Translations under genes and position numbers: made by a program
From: Symbiodinium sp. CCMP2592
Lineage: Eukaryota; Sar; Dinophyceae; Suessiales; Symbiodiniaceae
Direction of reading: 5' to 3'
Length of the DNA stretch: 64,000 nucleotides
Assembly (NCBI GenBank): GCA_905221615.1
Contig: CAJNDT010006024.1
Span: 985,017 to 1,049,016 of the forward strand
In this document: piece after piece, positions 56,201 through 64,000 of the stretch
Numbering within the stretch: the first letter of the stretch is position 1
Layout: each line of letters opens with the position of its first letter
Notes under the pieces: generated by a model
What the model was told of the DNA's origin: nothing
The model's input: the letters and a program-made list of their open reading frames with translations, nothing else
Databases searched by the model: none

Positions 56201-58723
56201 ACCGTTGAACATAGAAGCTTTCTGTCGAAGGTAATTGCTGGCTGCTCCTACGAACCGTAAGTCGTGGTTGATGTTGACAATTGGAGGGCGCGTGGTACGC
56301 GTCCCTGCCGCAATGATGGGGTCAACGTACGTGGCTTTGAGCTGCCGCTGCAAATCAGCACGAATCGCTGCTCCGTCTCCGACCTCACTCATCGGAAATG
56401 ATATGTTCTCGATGAGGATCGCCTGGAGAGACAGATGGTAGTGCAACGTGACGGTTGCAAGCTGCTCTTCAGTCAAGCCATCCAATGTCTCATTCACAGA
56501 TTCCAACGATCCCTTTGTGACTTGGAAGTTGTAGTTGGCACCTGCGGTGATCGACGGTCTCACAATGTAGATCTCACTCCATCCATGCATGACGAGATTT
56601 TCTCTCACTGTATGCGATGATCCTCTGGTCCTTGCGACCATATCAAAGTCTTGGACGAGGATTGTGCATTGAGAGCGCATAGTCGCGGCATCAGGCTTGC
56701 CACCCATACCCAAACTATTGCGAAATCCGTTCAGCGTGTTCATGGTATTGATCCTTGCTTCTGCCGGAATTTCATCGTTTTCGACAAGATCGCTGTCTGC
56801 CTCGATCATCACAGCCGAGGTAAGCATTGGAGGAGAAGGAAGATGCACGCACGACACCAATGCCAATGCATGGTACAGCCGCGAATACATCCGTAACCAC
56901 ATCTTCGTGCTCAGCTTCACGTAGACCTTCAGGTTGAGACCCTTGTCGTCACTTTGAGAGACGGAACGAATCCTTGCCACGTAGGTCACCAGTCTTCTGA
57001 CGTAATGCTGAATCGGTGTGGTCCCCACGTCGTGGTTGGCCACGAACTTTGGCGTCTCATCAATGGTAGGTGGGTACTCGTCTTGATCACGTGTCGTCGC
57101 CAGCAAGCTCGAGCGACAGCCCTTTTCATCGATGTTGACGTAATGGTACCAACTTTCCTGAGCGCCAGCGGGGATTGGAGCTTCCTCCCATGTCGGTTGC
57201 GATGGTTCCTCTTCCGGTTGCGAAGTCGGTTGTTGTGGAGGAGGTGCCGCAGAAGATGACGACGCCGATGCCGTTGCCTCGTCCGTCCTTGCCCTCTTTG
57301 GTCCGTTGCTAGGGGTGGCTCGAGGTCCGGCAGCGGATCCTTGCGATTGTTCCGGCGTTCTTCCATGCTCAGGGTGCACGATTCCTTCCGGTTCGAGGTT
57401 GCTTGCCGTAGGCATCGCCACCCTCCCCGTTGAATACACCCAGCTAGGATGCCGTTGAAGATTGGGCGGAAATAGGCCATCATCTTGTAGAAGCGGTCTT
57501 GGTGCCTCCATCTGTTGGAATTCTGCTTCCCATATGCTCAACGTGTCGCGTTTGGTAGAGCAGTCGACCACATATCCAGATTCAACTCCGCATTGATTCC
57601 AGGTGTAGCTACGGAACGCATCCGGCAATTGGAAACCGTTCCTGTCTTGATCTGCACATACAGCATCCACGTGGTGCTTGAGGAAAGAATACGTGGTGTA
57701 GTCGGAATCAGGGAGCACGTCGTTGGACCATCTGTAATGCGGGTGTCCAGTTTCTGGATCAACCCATGATACGTAGGAATGAAGCACGTGGAGACAGACA
57801 CTGAACGCCTGGAGCGAGTTCATCGCAAAGGCGAGCTGGTGTCCCATGCCTTGAGGCATTGTGCGCATCATCATGGCCAGCTGGTGCACGTTGAGTGGCG
57901 TGGCGCCATCGTTGTTCGCAGCACACTCCTGGTTGTAGGTCCGTAGTCCATATCCAGTGTGTTTCGCGAACATGTACATCAGCTTGCACACCCTACATAA
58001 CGTAGGCTCCGCCAACAGGTCTGATTGGTCAGGTGCTCTACCCGACATAGGCAACTTGTGGTAGTAGTCCTGATTCACCGTATACCATTGTTGAATTCTC
58101 GTGTCTGTCACAGTCTGGTAGTGCGTCTCAACGGAGTTGATGAGAACGGCGAGGTTGTAGTACCCGTCCGCACTGACGATGTTCCTTGTTGCAGTGTTCA
58201 AGTCGAACCGAACTTGCTTTCGTTCTTGTTCCAGTTGAACCACAGCCAATTTTGCATCATCGCGGATCACTTCCTCATCCACCATGAACCTGGTGATGGC
58301 ATTGTACTTCCCCTCGTGGTCAGCAACAATGTGTTTGAGACCTCCACCAAACTTAGTGACCATGGCGAGTATCTCCCCATAAGGTTTGTCCATGTACTCC
58401 TCAGGAGCAGCAAGCAAGCAAGCTTTGAGGATTTCTCGGACTCGAATGGAAAGATCCCCTCCTGACGACAGATTTGCACACGTGAACAGCAAGACCAACG
58501 GAGGTGCTTTGAAAGCTGCCCATGTGCGAATGAGATCATTGTCGACCACTTTGGCTTTCGTAATCTTCGGCGGGAGCGAGACGCTCTGCGACGCATCCCC
58601 AGAATACATCTCCAGGAACTTGTGGAACTTCAGAAACGTTCGCATCATCCCACCAGGCGGGAAAACTTCCTCGTGGTCCACTCCATCGAAGGCCAGCTCG
58701 TAGGCATTGTAGCTTTCAGCCAT
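53294..58723 (-). CDS. 1809-codon retroelement ORF with a Gag-type zinc knuckle, 3' of pol
   Basis: ATG at 58723 sits in a strong context (GAGCCATGG). No family recognised for residues 1-1350. They contain a helical front, a Ser/Pro/Gln-rich linker (455-520, with basic GPKRARTDE), long alpha/beta-looking stretches, Cys pairs at 1029-1032 (CSGC) and 1057-1060 (CIVC) and a basic patch, PRKRTPPKKN (1261-1270). Residues 1381-1394 (CVACGSDLHTLSNC) fit CX2CX4HX4C exactly, the retroviral/copia Gag zinc knuckle. The C-terminus (about 1590-1775) has DEGGWVLIEDLVRHEPLW and WAVRATSGHSAHSD. These resemble the DGYVPVxxLL and IRAxQGHS motifs of the N-terminal lobe of Tpt1/KptA. The last ~30 codons are GC-rich and low in complexity, then TAA. 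Codon use is even and without CTCT bias. A nucleic-acid-binding structural or accessory protein is likely; this is inference. Confidence 0.7.
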   Translation of the reverse strand: MAESYNAYELAFDGVDHEEVFPPGGMMRTFLKFHKFLEMYSGDASQSVSLPPKITKAKVVDNDLIRTWAAFKAPPLVLLFTCANLSSGGDLSIRVREILKACLLAAPEEYMDKPYGEILAMVTKFGGGLKHIVADHEGKYNAITRFMVDEEVIRDDAKLAVVQLEQERKQVRFDLNTATRNIVSADGYYNLAVLINSVETHYQTVTDTRIQQWYTVNQDYYHKLPMSGRAPDQSDLLAEPTLCRVCKLMYMFAKHTGYGLRTYNQECAANNDGATPLNVHQLAMMMRTMPQGMGHQLAFAMNSLQAFSVCLHVLHSYVSWVDPETGHPHYRWSNDVLPDSDYTTYSFLKHHVDAVCADQDRNGFQLPDAFRSYTWNQCGVESGYVVDCSTKRDTLSIWEAEFQQMEAPRPLLQDDGLFPPNLQRHPSWVYSTGRVAMPTASNLEPEGIVHPEHGRTPEQSQGSAAGPRATPSNGPKRARTDEATASASSSSAAPPPQQPTSQPEEEPSQPTWEEAPIPAGAQESWYHYVNIDEKGCRSSLLATTRDQDEYPPTIDETPKFVANHDVGTTPIQHYVRRLVTYVARIRSVSQSDDKGLNLKVYVKLSTKMWLRMYSRLYHALALVSCVHLPSPPMLTSAVMIEADSDLVENDEIPAEARINTMNTLNGFRNSLGMGGKPDAATMRSQCTILVQDFDMVARTRGSSHTVRENLVMHGWSEIYIVRPSITAGANYNFQVTKGSLESVNETLDGLTEEQLATVTLHYHLSLQAILIENISFPMSEVGDGAAIRADLQRQLKATYVDPIIAAGTRTTRPPIVNINHDLRFVGAASNYLRQKASMFNGFHALGMYIELELRARACVVIHGYSFWSRMYSQAKHASSGVHTLSVEKVPPPDNRVRFKLGLAIYEKQLFCEKMVSTCFVEASKVRSWDETVRTDLVAHPSLVEIWEDKSEVKTTTKISQTWFTGEQQQQIRSGAQGDTVAESSTVTWQDFDIAMTVPEAYYDNRHYWFRIDTYATPNTGYVKGRTFYCSGCEGMKLAECYAQAFFKPTGNGYPGHCIVCAHTSALKMQHQISSFNDLIASQKYTLACAKHLYDLRLQFVDPRVDIKEFLKVCAEMVYEDIGKTVSHYGGLRITASQAIEYAAWGKAKQLAWDRGYDSEGKTCYICYYDAGNCAYAGFMRMLLTPEERQECYRGSVLPKEELLGDTVELALGLLTIAMRHPGHFPNWGGLEGANACARGIERSFFRYASAEAIELITVDSPRKRTPPKKNEAVAEIVNTMSADLVIDFTVIVDGDIYPVEIARTDETQAADNVTDDPGFSVAPPIPAQDVDVDAQPEEEQGAEGPDPRHAIREGVVTQLQDYVGVLAQGEMSVGSDRVTFCVACGSDLHTLSNCTENAATRDLVLRSVQIIKESLLRYPRRVPSQEAEPMDVDTTDHVSVASSDRRPKAKARPRRGGEAVRGDVVLIRYENKHNLCTDVENRRGLNDACGVPLQDSGPENSQRVVDIIEQLSDHRDRRLPQRGDRPSYVYDENTNSYTNPGYESIGGGRPIRGGILDLIPTKGASFINNRWDIVNEVVLRNITRQRRLNADWALSCIQSDLRHRIARRPGSEWLDNRCQVAFNSVIKCDEGGWVLIEDLVRHEPLWTHESRRITEGVSRTDDQQKKRVYNERLQLLFQGNMIAATKRNKAKIRLQFLGVRVKDPGTEVLGSAGSNMLVSVRDQIAEIQSNDHCRHGQRYLNLCHGWVKPWAVRATSGHSAHSDPQNNLLQLDKNRFAISSADGSPRGGPSGRPAGSGLRSAPVPGPLSL

Positions 58724-58835
58724 GGCTCGGGTTTCGGTCCTTCCTCCGTAGGAGGGAAGTCCCTACACCCTACTCGACTTCACGGTTCCGGGTTCTCCGT
58801 AAGAGGCACCCTTCCCCGATCCGTCTGGGCAGACC
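58724..58835 (-). promoter_or_regulatory. 112 base gap between retroelement ORFs, with hairpin before the ATG
   Basis: Between the stop of the 646-codon ORF and the ATG of the 1809-codon ORF. A stem (cttccctcc-tac-ggaggaag in sense) lies ~15 bases before the ATG. There are several AG dinucleotides after pyrimidine-poor sequence. It could be a spliced-leader trans-splicing site or a reinitiation region; the sequence alone does not decide. Confidence 0.3.
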
Positions 58836-60776
58836 TTAGTTGTTCCTTAGTTGGGGCTGTCTAATAGCCCCTTCATCAGCGTCTACACACTGATGTTGCT
58901 GCCATGCAATGTCCTCAGATTCATGTGCAACATGACTGACACTGACATGAGCTCGAACAAGGCTGCGAACATTTCTCGCAATTGACCGCCATGAAACATC
59001 AATGCGCTGCGACAAACTGTTCTTCGAATCATGGTCCAAGCAATCATTCAGTCTCATCACCAAACGGTCCGCTTCAGGCATGTTAGAGAACATGATCCTG
59101 CGTCCACCCCCATCGCCATCAGCACCAACATGATCATCAACCTTAACCTTCGTCACCTTGCCACTTGAAACAAGAGCATGCAACTCTGGCCAAGACCAAC
59201 ATGAGCATGAAGAAGGCATGTCAAGCGAAAAATAGACGTCGGAAAATTCCGCACACTTCTTCAGCAGGCGTTTGAGAGATTTCAAGACACTTCTGAAAAC
59301 CTTGTATTTCCCACCAGAACGTTTTTCACCCCCCACGCAAGCCCCTTCACTACTTCCAGGACCAGCACCTGATCGCAAAAGCGATGCTACAAACAGCACA
59401 GGTGTGCGCAGGTCGTTCCGGCACGCATCCTTCATTGTACCGATAAGGCTGTCCTCATCGGCTTTGGAGCTAATCAGCTCTTTGCAAGTTATGCGAGAGC
59501 AACCCTTAGTGAACTTAGGTACGGCGTAGCCGTTACCCAAGCCACAAAGGTCAACAATCATGCGGTCTGGCTTCCGTCCACCAGCCTTCGACGGCATGGC
59601 TACCAATCTCCCATCGCCAGTTGCCTGAAATTTCAAGGCTTTAAGCAACCTTCTGGAGATTTGGCTAGTCAACCCGCATTTATCAGATCGATCCTTAGCG
59701 TCCGAATCAGTCATGTGCAAATGTTTGGACGAGCACACATCAGACGACTTAGGATGCAACGCCACGTTTGCGGCAATGTACTCCCATTCATCCTTGCAGT
59801 AGCCGAGCTCAACGGCGGTTCCGGGAGATACAGGATCCCGAAAGTTATAACGTTGCCCGTGAGTGCATCCTTGGATCTTGATGCTCTTCCACATGGCATC
59901 TTCCTGAAGTCCCTTGTACTGCTTGGTTTCCTGGACTGGTACTCGAGGAGGTACTTCGATGATGATTTGGAACCCCCATGATACCGCTCTGCGCGCAATT
60001 CTTTGGACGACCTCCCCCCATGGGTAGTCTGTCCGCAATTTGGCCCTTTCAGGGTTGTCAGCGATTTTCCGACTCAGCCACGAATTCTTGCCTAACACCC
60101 CTGCACCAATGAAGATCACGGAGTTAGGGTTGCTTTTCCTTGCTTCCACCACATCGAAGAGGTAGGCGCACATGGCGTCGTCAACTTCTCGCCCCATACT
60201 CAGAACATTTACTTGCAGCCCAGGGTCGTAGTGAGAATCGGGAGCATGCTGGGCGATGCAATCCTTGCCTGGAGCATACTCATTCCACCAGTTCTCCTCA
60301 TCGACTCCTATCGATGTCCATACCGTCACTGCCTTTGGAGCATCTTTGATAGTGATACGGTACTTCCACCGGCTGTAAGGATTCTTGTAAGCATGGACCA
60401 ACCTTCCATCGTGGTCGATGAATTGGATCACCAGACCCTCCTTGGGCTTGTTCCTTTCCCGGCGCCAATTCCGCCTGACCACCGCTGAAGCCACCACCAC
60501 TTGCTCCATCCATATACCCTCTCGATTATCTCCCCTTCTTCTGCCGTCCCGCCCCGCATCAGCCATCATCGCTCCGTAAACACCCACCACGACCGACCCC
60601 CTTCTGCGCGACTCATCAGCCAAAATTGACAGAGTCGCCTTGACTTCTTTCGTCGGGACTGCTGGCCCCGTTTGCAACACCAAAACCAACTCCCCCTCGG
60701 CCTGCAATGTCTCAAAATCAACGCCTGGTACCCCCCATGGATGGCACGCGCCAGTGTGACAACCACCGCTCGCCAT
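58836..60776 (-). CDS. 646-codon retroelement ORF overlapping the end of pol
   Basis: ATG at 60776 lies 210 bases inside the pol frame. In the overlap this frame looks the more protein-like one (ATLSILADESRRRGSVVVGV), while the pol frame turns into Arg/Trp-rich text, so a frame switch from pol into this ORF is plausible. A module at residues ~218-380 reads SVIFIGAGVLGKNSW, VVQRIARRAVSWGFQIIIEV and IKIQGCTHGQRYNFRDP, then a Cys/His-rich KHLHM...CG segment. A second, shorter block at ~457-555 has the same order (TPVLFVASLLRSG, SLKRLLKKCAEFSDVYFSLD, VTKVKVDDHVG), suggesting an old internal duplication. The GC(x)HG(Q/L)R segment recalls a module I associate with other dinoflagellate retroelement polyproteins. 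Function unknown. Confidence 0.65.
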   Translation of the reverse strand: MASGGCHTGACHPWGVPGVDFETLQAEGELVLVLQTGPAVPTKEVKATLSILADESRRRGSVVVGVYGAMMADAGRDGRRRGDNREGIWMEQVVVASAVVRRNWRRERNKPKEGLVIQFIDHDGRLVHAYKNPYSRWKYRITIKDAPKAVTVWTSIGVDEENWWNEYAPGKDCIAQHAPDSHYDPGLQVNVLSMGREVDDAMCAYLFDVVEARKSNPNSVIFIGAGVLGKNSWLSRKIADNPERAKLRTDYPWGEVVQRIARRAVSWGFQIIIEVPPRVPVQETKQYKGLQEDAMWKSIKIQGCTHGQRYNFRDPVSPGTAVELGYCKDEWEYIAANVALHPKSSDVCSSKHLHMTDSDAKDRSDKCGLTSQISRRLLKALKFQATGDGRLVAMPSKAGGRKPDRMIVDLCGLGNGYAVPKFTKGCSRITCKELISSKADEDSLIGTMKDACRNDLRTPVLFVASLLRSGAGPGSSEGACVGGEKRSGGKYKVFRSVLKSLKRLLKKCAEFSDVYFSLDMPSSCSCWSWPELHALVSSGKVTKVKVDDHVGADGDGGGRRIMFSNMPEADRLVMRLNDCLDHDSKNSLSQRIDVSWRSIARNVRSLVRAHVSVSHVAHESEDIAWQQHQCVDADEGAIRQPQLRNN

Positions 60777-63700
60777 TTGGCGGGCAGGGCGCGCACATAA
60801 GACTGGCCTAGAGGCGGTTCAGGAATAGGCAAAAACGGCGGCGCAAGTACGTCCGCAATGGCAGCGGGGCGCAAATGCCCCCGCACGGGATGGTACTGAA
60901 ACACAGCACGCTCCACGTAGCGGTCGAACTTGCCCGGTGTGTCAAGGATAGCAGCACGATCCTCCATCTGGTGCCACTGCCCTTCACGAAGAATCCAAGT
61001 CGACCGAAGGTAACGACCAGGCGGCCACGCGGAAGGCGGCCCCCGCAACATGCGCGGGAACTTGACAACCAGGATGGGGTCCACACTGTCATGTTCTTGC
61101 AAGCCTTCCTTACTCGACAATCCAGCGCGATACAACACCTGAGGGAGGATCGGCGTCTGCGTGTAAGGAAAACAAGGCACCTCGCTCTGGAACGAGTAGT
61201 GCTGCTGACCCTTCTCATCTGTGCTTTGGGTATGAGTAGGGCGCATCAGATCCATAATCTCTTGGGAGCCGATGAAATCCGGCGGAAAGATGTTGATGAG
61301 CTGACACGCATGTGTCCAGGACACGGAATCCTTGAACGACTTGGTGTGTATGTCCGCGGACATCTTGGCAGTGACCTCATAGGCAAGAGAAACGTAACCC
61401 TCCTGAAAGATAGAATGCATCCATCCAATGCAGATACCGTGGGTACGTTCCAAGTGACGCATAGTCGGATTCTTGCCCGTGCGAATCACCCCGATCATGG
61501 TCTGGTTGTCGTCGTAGAAGACGAAGTTGGGGTCTTGCCCCCCAAGCTGCTTCCACAACGTGATAGCAGGCAATCCAAGACGTGACATGGCAAAGTCGGC
61601 CGCGACAATCTCGGCCTCAGGTGTGGAATGACTCAAGCACCCCTGCTTTTTGCTAAGTCCCGCCAAGGGAAATCTTGTGTGAGAACCTTGAATGTGCAAG
61701 TGAGCACCGGAGGTAGATTTCAAACTTTCTCCACAACCTGCATAGTCCGCATCGGCAAACAGCCCGATGGACGAGTCCTCCAAGGAGTTCCCGACCCATC
61801 CAATCATCATGTGATGTTTGGACTGGTGCACATAGGCCATGAGATGATGAAGAAGAGCATCTTCCTTCTTGGTCCATTTCGTGATCTTGCGTGCGAGATT
61901 GTTGATACTTCGCAGAAGATCGAAGCGGCAAATGCGCGCGGCATAAAGCAATTTCATGAGAATGCTGGCTGCCTGCGGAGCAAGTGCGCCGCGATTGGCC
62001 TCGTTGATTTCCTCTCCCTCGGGCGCCTTGGGAATAGGTGGAGGCGGAACGAGCCGACCATCCTTATCAACAGGCATGGTGTGTCCACACCACGTGCATC
62101 GATGGCTTTTACCTGACTGTGCCGGAGCACGAGCTGGGTGAGTCTTAGTCTCCTCAGCCGGACTCGGCGATGGTACCGTCTTGAATTTTGTCGGATCGAA
62201 CCCAGTCACGTCGCAGTACTTCTTGACTGTCATGTCCAGGTACGTCTCCATGTCGTAGGTAACGGTCTGCCCCTTCGTTTTGTCATGCAACGTTGCCTCG
62301 CCCTTGGAGATGCGACAACCCAGATACAAGCCCAGCGGCGTTTCTTCTTCCAATCGAAGTTCTTGGCGCAGCATGTTCCAACCCTTGGGTAGATTCTCTT
62401 TGGGTCCTGCCATCTTGAGATCATCCACGTAGATGACAAGTAAGAGCTTCATTTGCGGGTGGAAATACAATGATGGCCATTCATCACCAATTGGCTTGAA
62501 CCCTACTTTCTGTACCGCGGTGTGGCAATGTTGTTCCCACATGGTTCCTGCGTCAGGATGTCCATATAGAGCTTTGATCAGGCGGCATACCGGCCTACGG
62601 AACTTGTGCCGTTTCGCAGATGGGTGCCAGGCTTCATCAGGCAGTTCAACCCAACACGGAGTGCCCGACAATCTAGCCTGAATGTATGCTTGGATAGCAT
62701 CCGCCATCTGGACATCGTTGCCAGGAAGACATCCGTAATAATCTGCCCATCGTGAGGCTTCAAACGTAGCCGGGGAATTCCCCAAATCCTGAAACAATGC
62801 GGCTTCCATATTCTGGTCTTTGACCTGATCACCGAGTAGTACACCTCGCCCCTTGAACTTCCTGGCAGGATCGTCCTCTTTGCGCTGATAGTTCTTCTCG
62901 TAGATCAGTCCGTGTACTCGCGCCATATGTACTTTCTCACCTTTCTTCTTTGCCTCGGCGACGACGTCGTCATATTCACGCGTAGTTGAGAAGTCAAACA
63001 CTTCTTGGTCCCACAATCCTTTCCATTCTTTCATGAAAGCTTCCATGGCCTTGGGATTGTTGATCATCTCTTTGCGTGTGACGGGTCGAGTGACCATGGC
63101 ATTGAAGCACGATCCTCCTGCATGATTCTTTTCCCGATGTACGTTTCTGTGAGAAGTCGTACACGGCATAGAAGGAATCCAGTTATCATCCATGACCATA
63201 TGCGCCGGAACGGCCGGCACGACATCTGCCAAGAATTGTTCCTGTGTATATTGATCCACATAGGACTGTGCCCATGACCAACCATCGTCGTCGTCAACGG
63301 TCACGTTGAGTTGCAGATCAATTTCTTCACACGGAACAATCTTGGGAAAGATCATGTTGTCCAAAGTCTTGGTGACTATCTTCTTTCCTATCACAGCCTT
63401 CTTCCGGTCTTTCTTGGCAACTCGAGCTTTGTCTCGCTTTTCTTTCTTGTATGCTGCCTTCTTCTCCGTTTCGCTCATCTTCTTCCATGCTTCCGGAGAA
63501 TAAGAATGGATAGGTCGCCGTGTAGGAAGAGTTCGTCGACCATCACTTCGGATCTTGTACGGAACTCCCCTTTTGTCGATCTTGCAAGCTTCACCGTCAT
63601 CGGTAAGATATACAATGCCGTCTCCTTTCTTCCCCGTACTCCAATGTTCAATCTCCTCGGGAGCCAACTTCTTTTCTTTCAAGATCTTGATAATCTCTCC

Positions 63701-63823
63701 AGGTTCTTCGATGTCTCCTTCGGGGATGAGTCTACCGGTTGGACCGACTTCGCGGGGCGATCGCCGATCTTTCCCAGTGACCTTTGGTTCAGAAGAGGCG
63801 GTGCTGCACGTAGACCCAGCTCT
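60566..63823 (-). CDS. pol: Ty1/copia-type Pol: reverse transcriptase and RNase H, 5' part in another frame
   Basis: Open from a TGA at 63826-63824 down to 60566. Residues below count from 63682, a TTG that is not a convincing start. A Lys-rich linker (60-105) leads into the RT: MADAIQAYIQA (first Asp, 328), CRLIKALYGHPDAGTMWEQH (367-386), then LLVIYVDDLKMAG with the YVDD catalytic box at 418-421. A CTWCGH pair sits between RT and RNase H. RNase H follows: GLFADADYAGC (D644), SHSTPEAEIVAADFAMS (E691), FVFYDDNQTMIGVI (D724/725) and ADIHTKSF, all in copia order. A 250-residue C-terminal extension has no known domain; its last ~70 codons overlap the next ORF. Role: copying of the element RNA in cytoplasmic particles. 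All catalytic residues that I can see are present, but the frame break upstream makes an intact polyprotein doubtful. Confidence 0.9.
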   Translation of the reverse strand, partial: RAGSTCSTASSEPKVTGKDRRSPREVGPTGRLIPEGDIEEPGEIIKILKEKKLAPEEIEHWSTGKKGDGIVYLTDDGEACKIDKRGVPYKIRSDGRRTLPTRRPIHSYSPEAWKKMSETEKKAAYKKEKRDKARVAKKDRKKAVIGKKIVTKTLDNMIFPKIVPCEEIDLQLNVTVDDDDGWSWAQSYVDQYTQEQFLADVVPAVPAHMVMDDNWIPSMPCTTSHRNVHREKNHAGGSCFNAMVTRPVTRKEMINNPKAMEAFMKEWKGLWDQEVFDFSTTREYDDVVAEAKKKGEKVHMARVHGLIYEKNYQRKEDDPARKFKGRGVLLGDQVKDQNMEAALFQDLGNSPATFEASRWADYYGCLPGNDVQMADAIQAYIQARLSGTPCWVELPDEAWHPSAKRHKFRRPVCRLIKALYGHPDAGTMWEQHCHTAVQKVGFKPIGDEWPSLYFHPQMKLLLVIYVDDLKMAGPKENLPKGWNMLRQELRLEEETPLGLYLGCRISKGEATLHDKTKGQTVTYDMETYLDMTVKKYCDVTGFDPTKFKTVPSPSPAEETKTHPARAPAQSGKSHRCTWCGHTMPVDKDGRLVPPPPIPKAPEGEEINEANRGALAPQAASILMKLLYAARICRFDLLRSINNLARKITKWTKKEDALLHHLMAYVHQSKHHMMIGWVGNSLEDSSIGLFADADYAGCGESLKSTSGAHLHIQGSHTRFPLAGLSKKQGCLSHSTPEAEIVAADFAMSRLGLPAITLWKQLGGQDPNFVFYDDNQTMIGVIRTGKNPTMRHLERTHGICIGWMHSIFQEGYVSLAYEVTAKMSADIHTKSFKDSVSWTHACQLINIFPPDFIGSQEIMDLMRPTHTQSTDEKGQQHYSFQSEVPCFPYTQTPILPQVLYRAGLSSKEGLQEHDSVDPILVVKFPRMLRGPPSAWPPGRYLRSTWILREGQWHQMEDRAAILDTPGKFDRYVERAVFQYHPVRGHLRPAAIADVLAPPFLPIPEPPLGQSYVRALPAKWRAVVVTLARAIHGGYQALILRHCRPRGSWFWCCKRGQQSRRKKSRRLCQFWLMSRAEGGRSWWVFTER

Positions 63824-64000
63824 TCATCTAGTTCTTCGAGTCTTTTGTCTCCTATGGCATCAATAGCTTCATGTTCTGCTGACTTGAAGACTTCGCCGAG
63901 CGGCTCCGTCTCAATGTCAGATGGATCTATGTCCTGTAAGTCAGGATCTTCTCCGGGATCCGGTGGAGGAAGAAGTCCGCTTGGATCATCGTCATCCCCG
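63686..64000 (-). CDS. upstream part of the pol polyprotein, different frame, cut by the window edge
   Basis: Open from the right edge to a TGA near 63686, one frame away from the RT frame. It reads an acidic, Pro-rich linker (DDDDPSGLLPPPDPGEDPD, then KRLEELDEELGLRAAPPLL), typical of the stretch between integrase and RT in copia Pol. The RT frame picks up naturally at VTGKDRRSPREVGPTGRLIP. The two coding senses therefore swap somewhere in 63770-63823. Gag, protease and integrase would lie beyond the edge. Confidence 0.6.

Noticed and set aside
51137..60776. An env-like fusion protein in the post-pol ORFs
   Set aside because: No signal peptide, no strong transmembrane segment and no Cys-rich ectodomain pattern is visible in any of the three ORFs.
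63680..63682. TTG at 63682 as the start of Pol
   Set aside because: Protein-like sequence continues upstream in the same frame to 63823 and then in another frame to the window edge.

Overview
The window looks like nuclear DNA of a dinoflagellate, most plausibly of the Suessiales/Symbiodiniaceae type. The evidence is indirect but consistent: the intergenic text is saturated with degenerate TTTAGGG/CCCTAAA (telomere-type) words; the genes I could assemble are split into small exons that join in frame only if GC and GA splice donors are allowed beside GT, a known dinoflagellate habit; and the largest coding block is a Ty1/copia-type Pol with a YVDD reverse transcriptase. No rRNA, tRNA or CRISPR was recognised. 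Every coding locus I can support is on the minus strand.

Layout: 0-27 kb is repeat-rich and gene-poor, except for a multi-exon membrane-protein gene at 8.6-4.9 kb that resembles a SulP-type anion transporter. Its introns hold telomere-like text and short inverted-repeat elements. From 6 to 27 kb I find four families of short MITE-like elements, one with about a dozen copies. 27.1-30.2 kb holds a poly-C/(TA)n junction, a ~200 bp-arm palindrome and an ACTAAT-rich tract. 31.3-37.5 kb holds a pogo/Tigger-like DDE transposase gene and a partner gene with an Ulp1-like protease fold whose expected catalytic Cys is Arg; related short repeats flank both. 37.98-39.67 and 40.30-41.67 kb hold two multi-exon genes of unknown function. 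The whole 31.5-41.8 kb block is strikingly rich in AGAG on the plus strand (CTCT on the sense strand). 42-50.4 kb is again repeats, including a 148 bp satellite of nested inverted repeats and a tract whose vocabulary is the reverse complement of the 28-29.8 kb tract.

50.4-64 kb is the most unusual part. It is a copia-like retroelement read on the minus strand and cut by the right edge. Pol (RT and RNase H) is followed by a 646-codon ORF, a 1809-codon ORF and a 716-codon ORF. The 1809-codon ORF carries an exact CX2CX4HX4C zinc knuckle, a Gag hallmark, although it lies 3' of pol. Its C-terminus and the start of the 716-codon ORF are in the same frame, separated by one TAA, and together resemble a Tpt1/KptA RNA 2'-phosphotransferase-like domain. 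The element has one apparent frameshift upstream of RT and a 210 bp pol/ORF overlap, so this copy may be decaying or may use recoding. Family assignments rest on motif reading only; no database search was possible.
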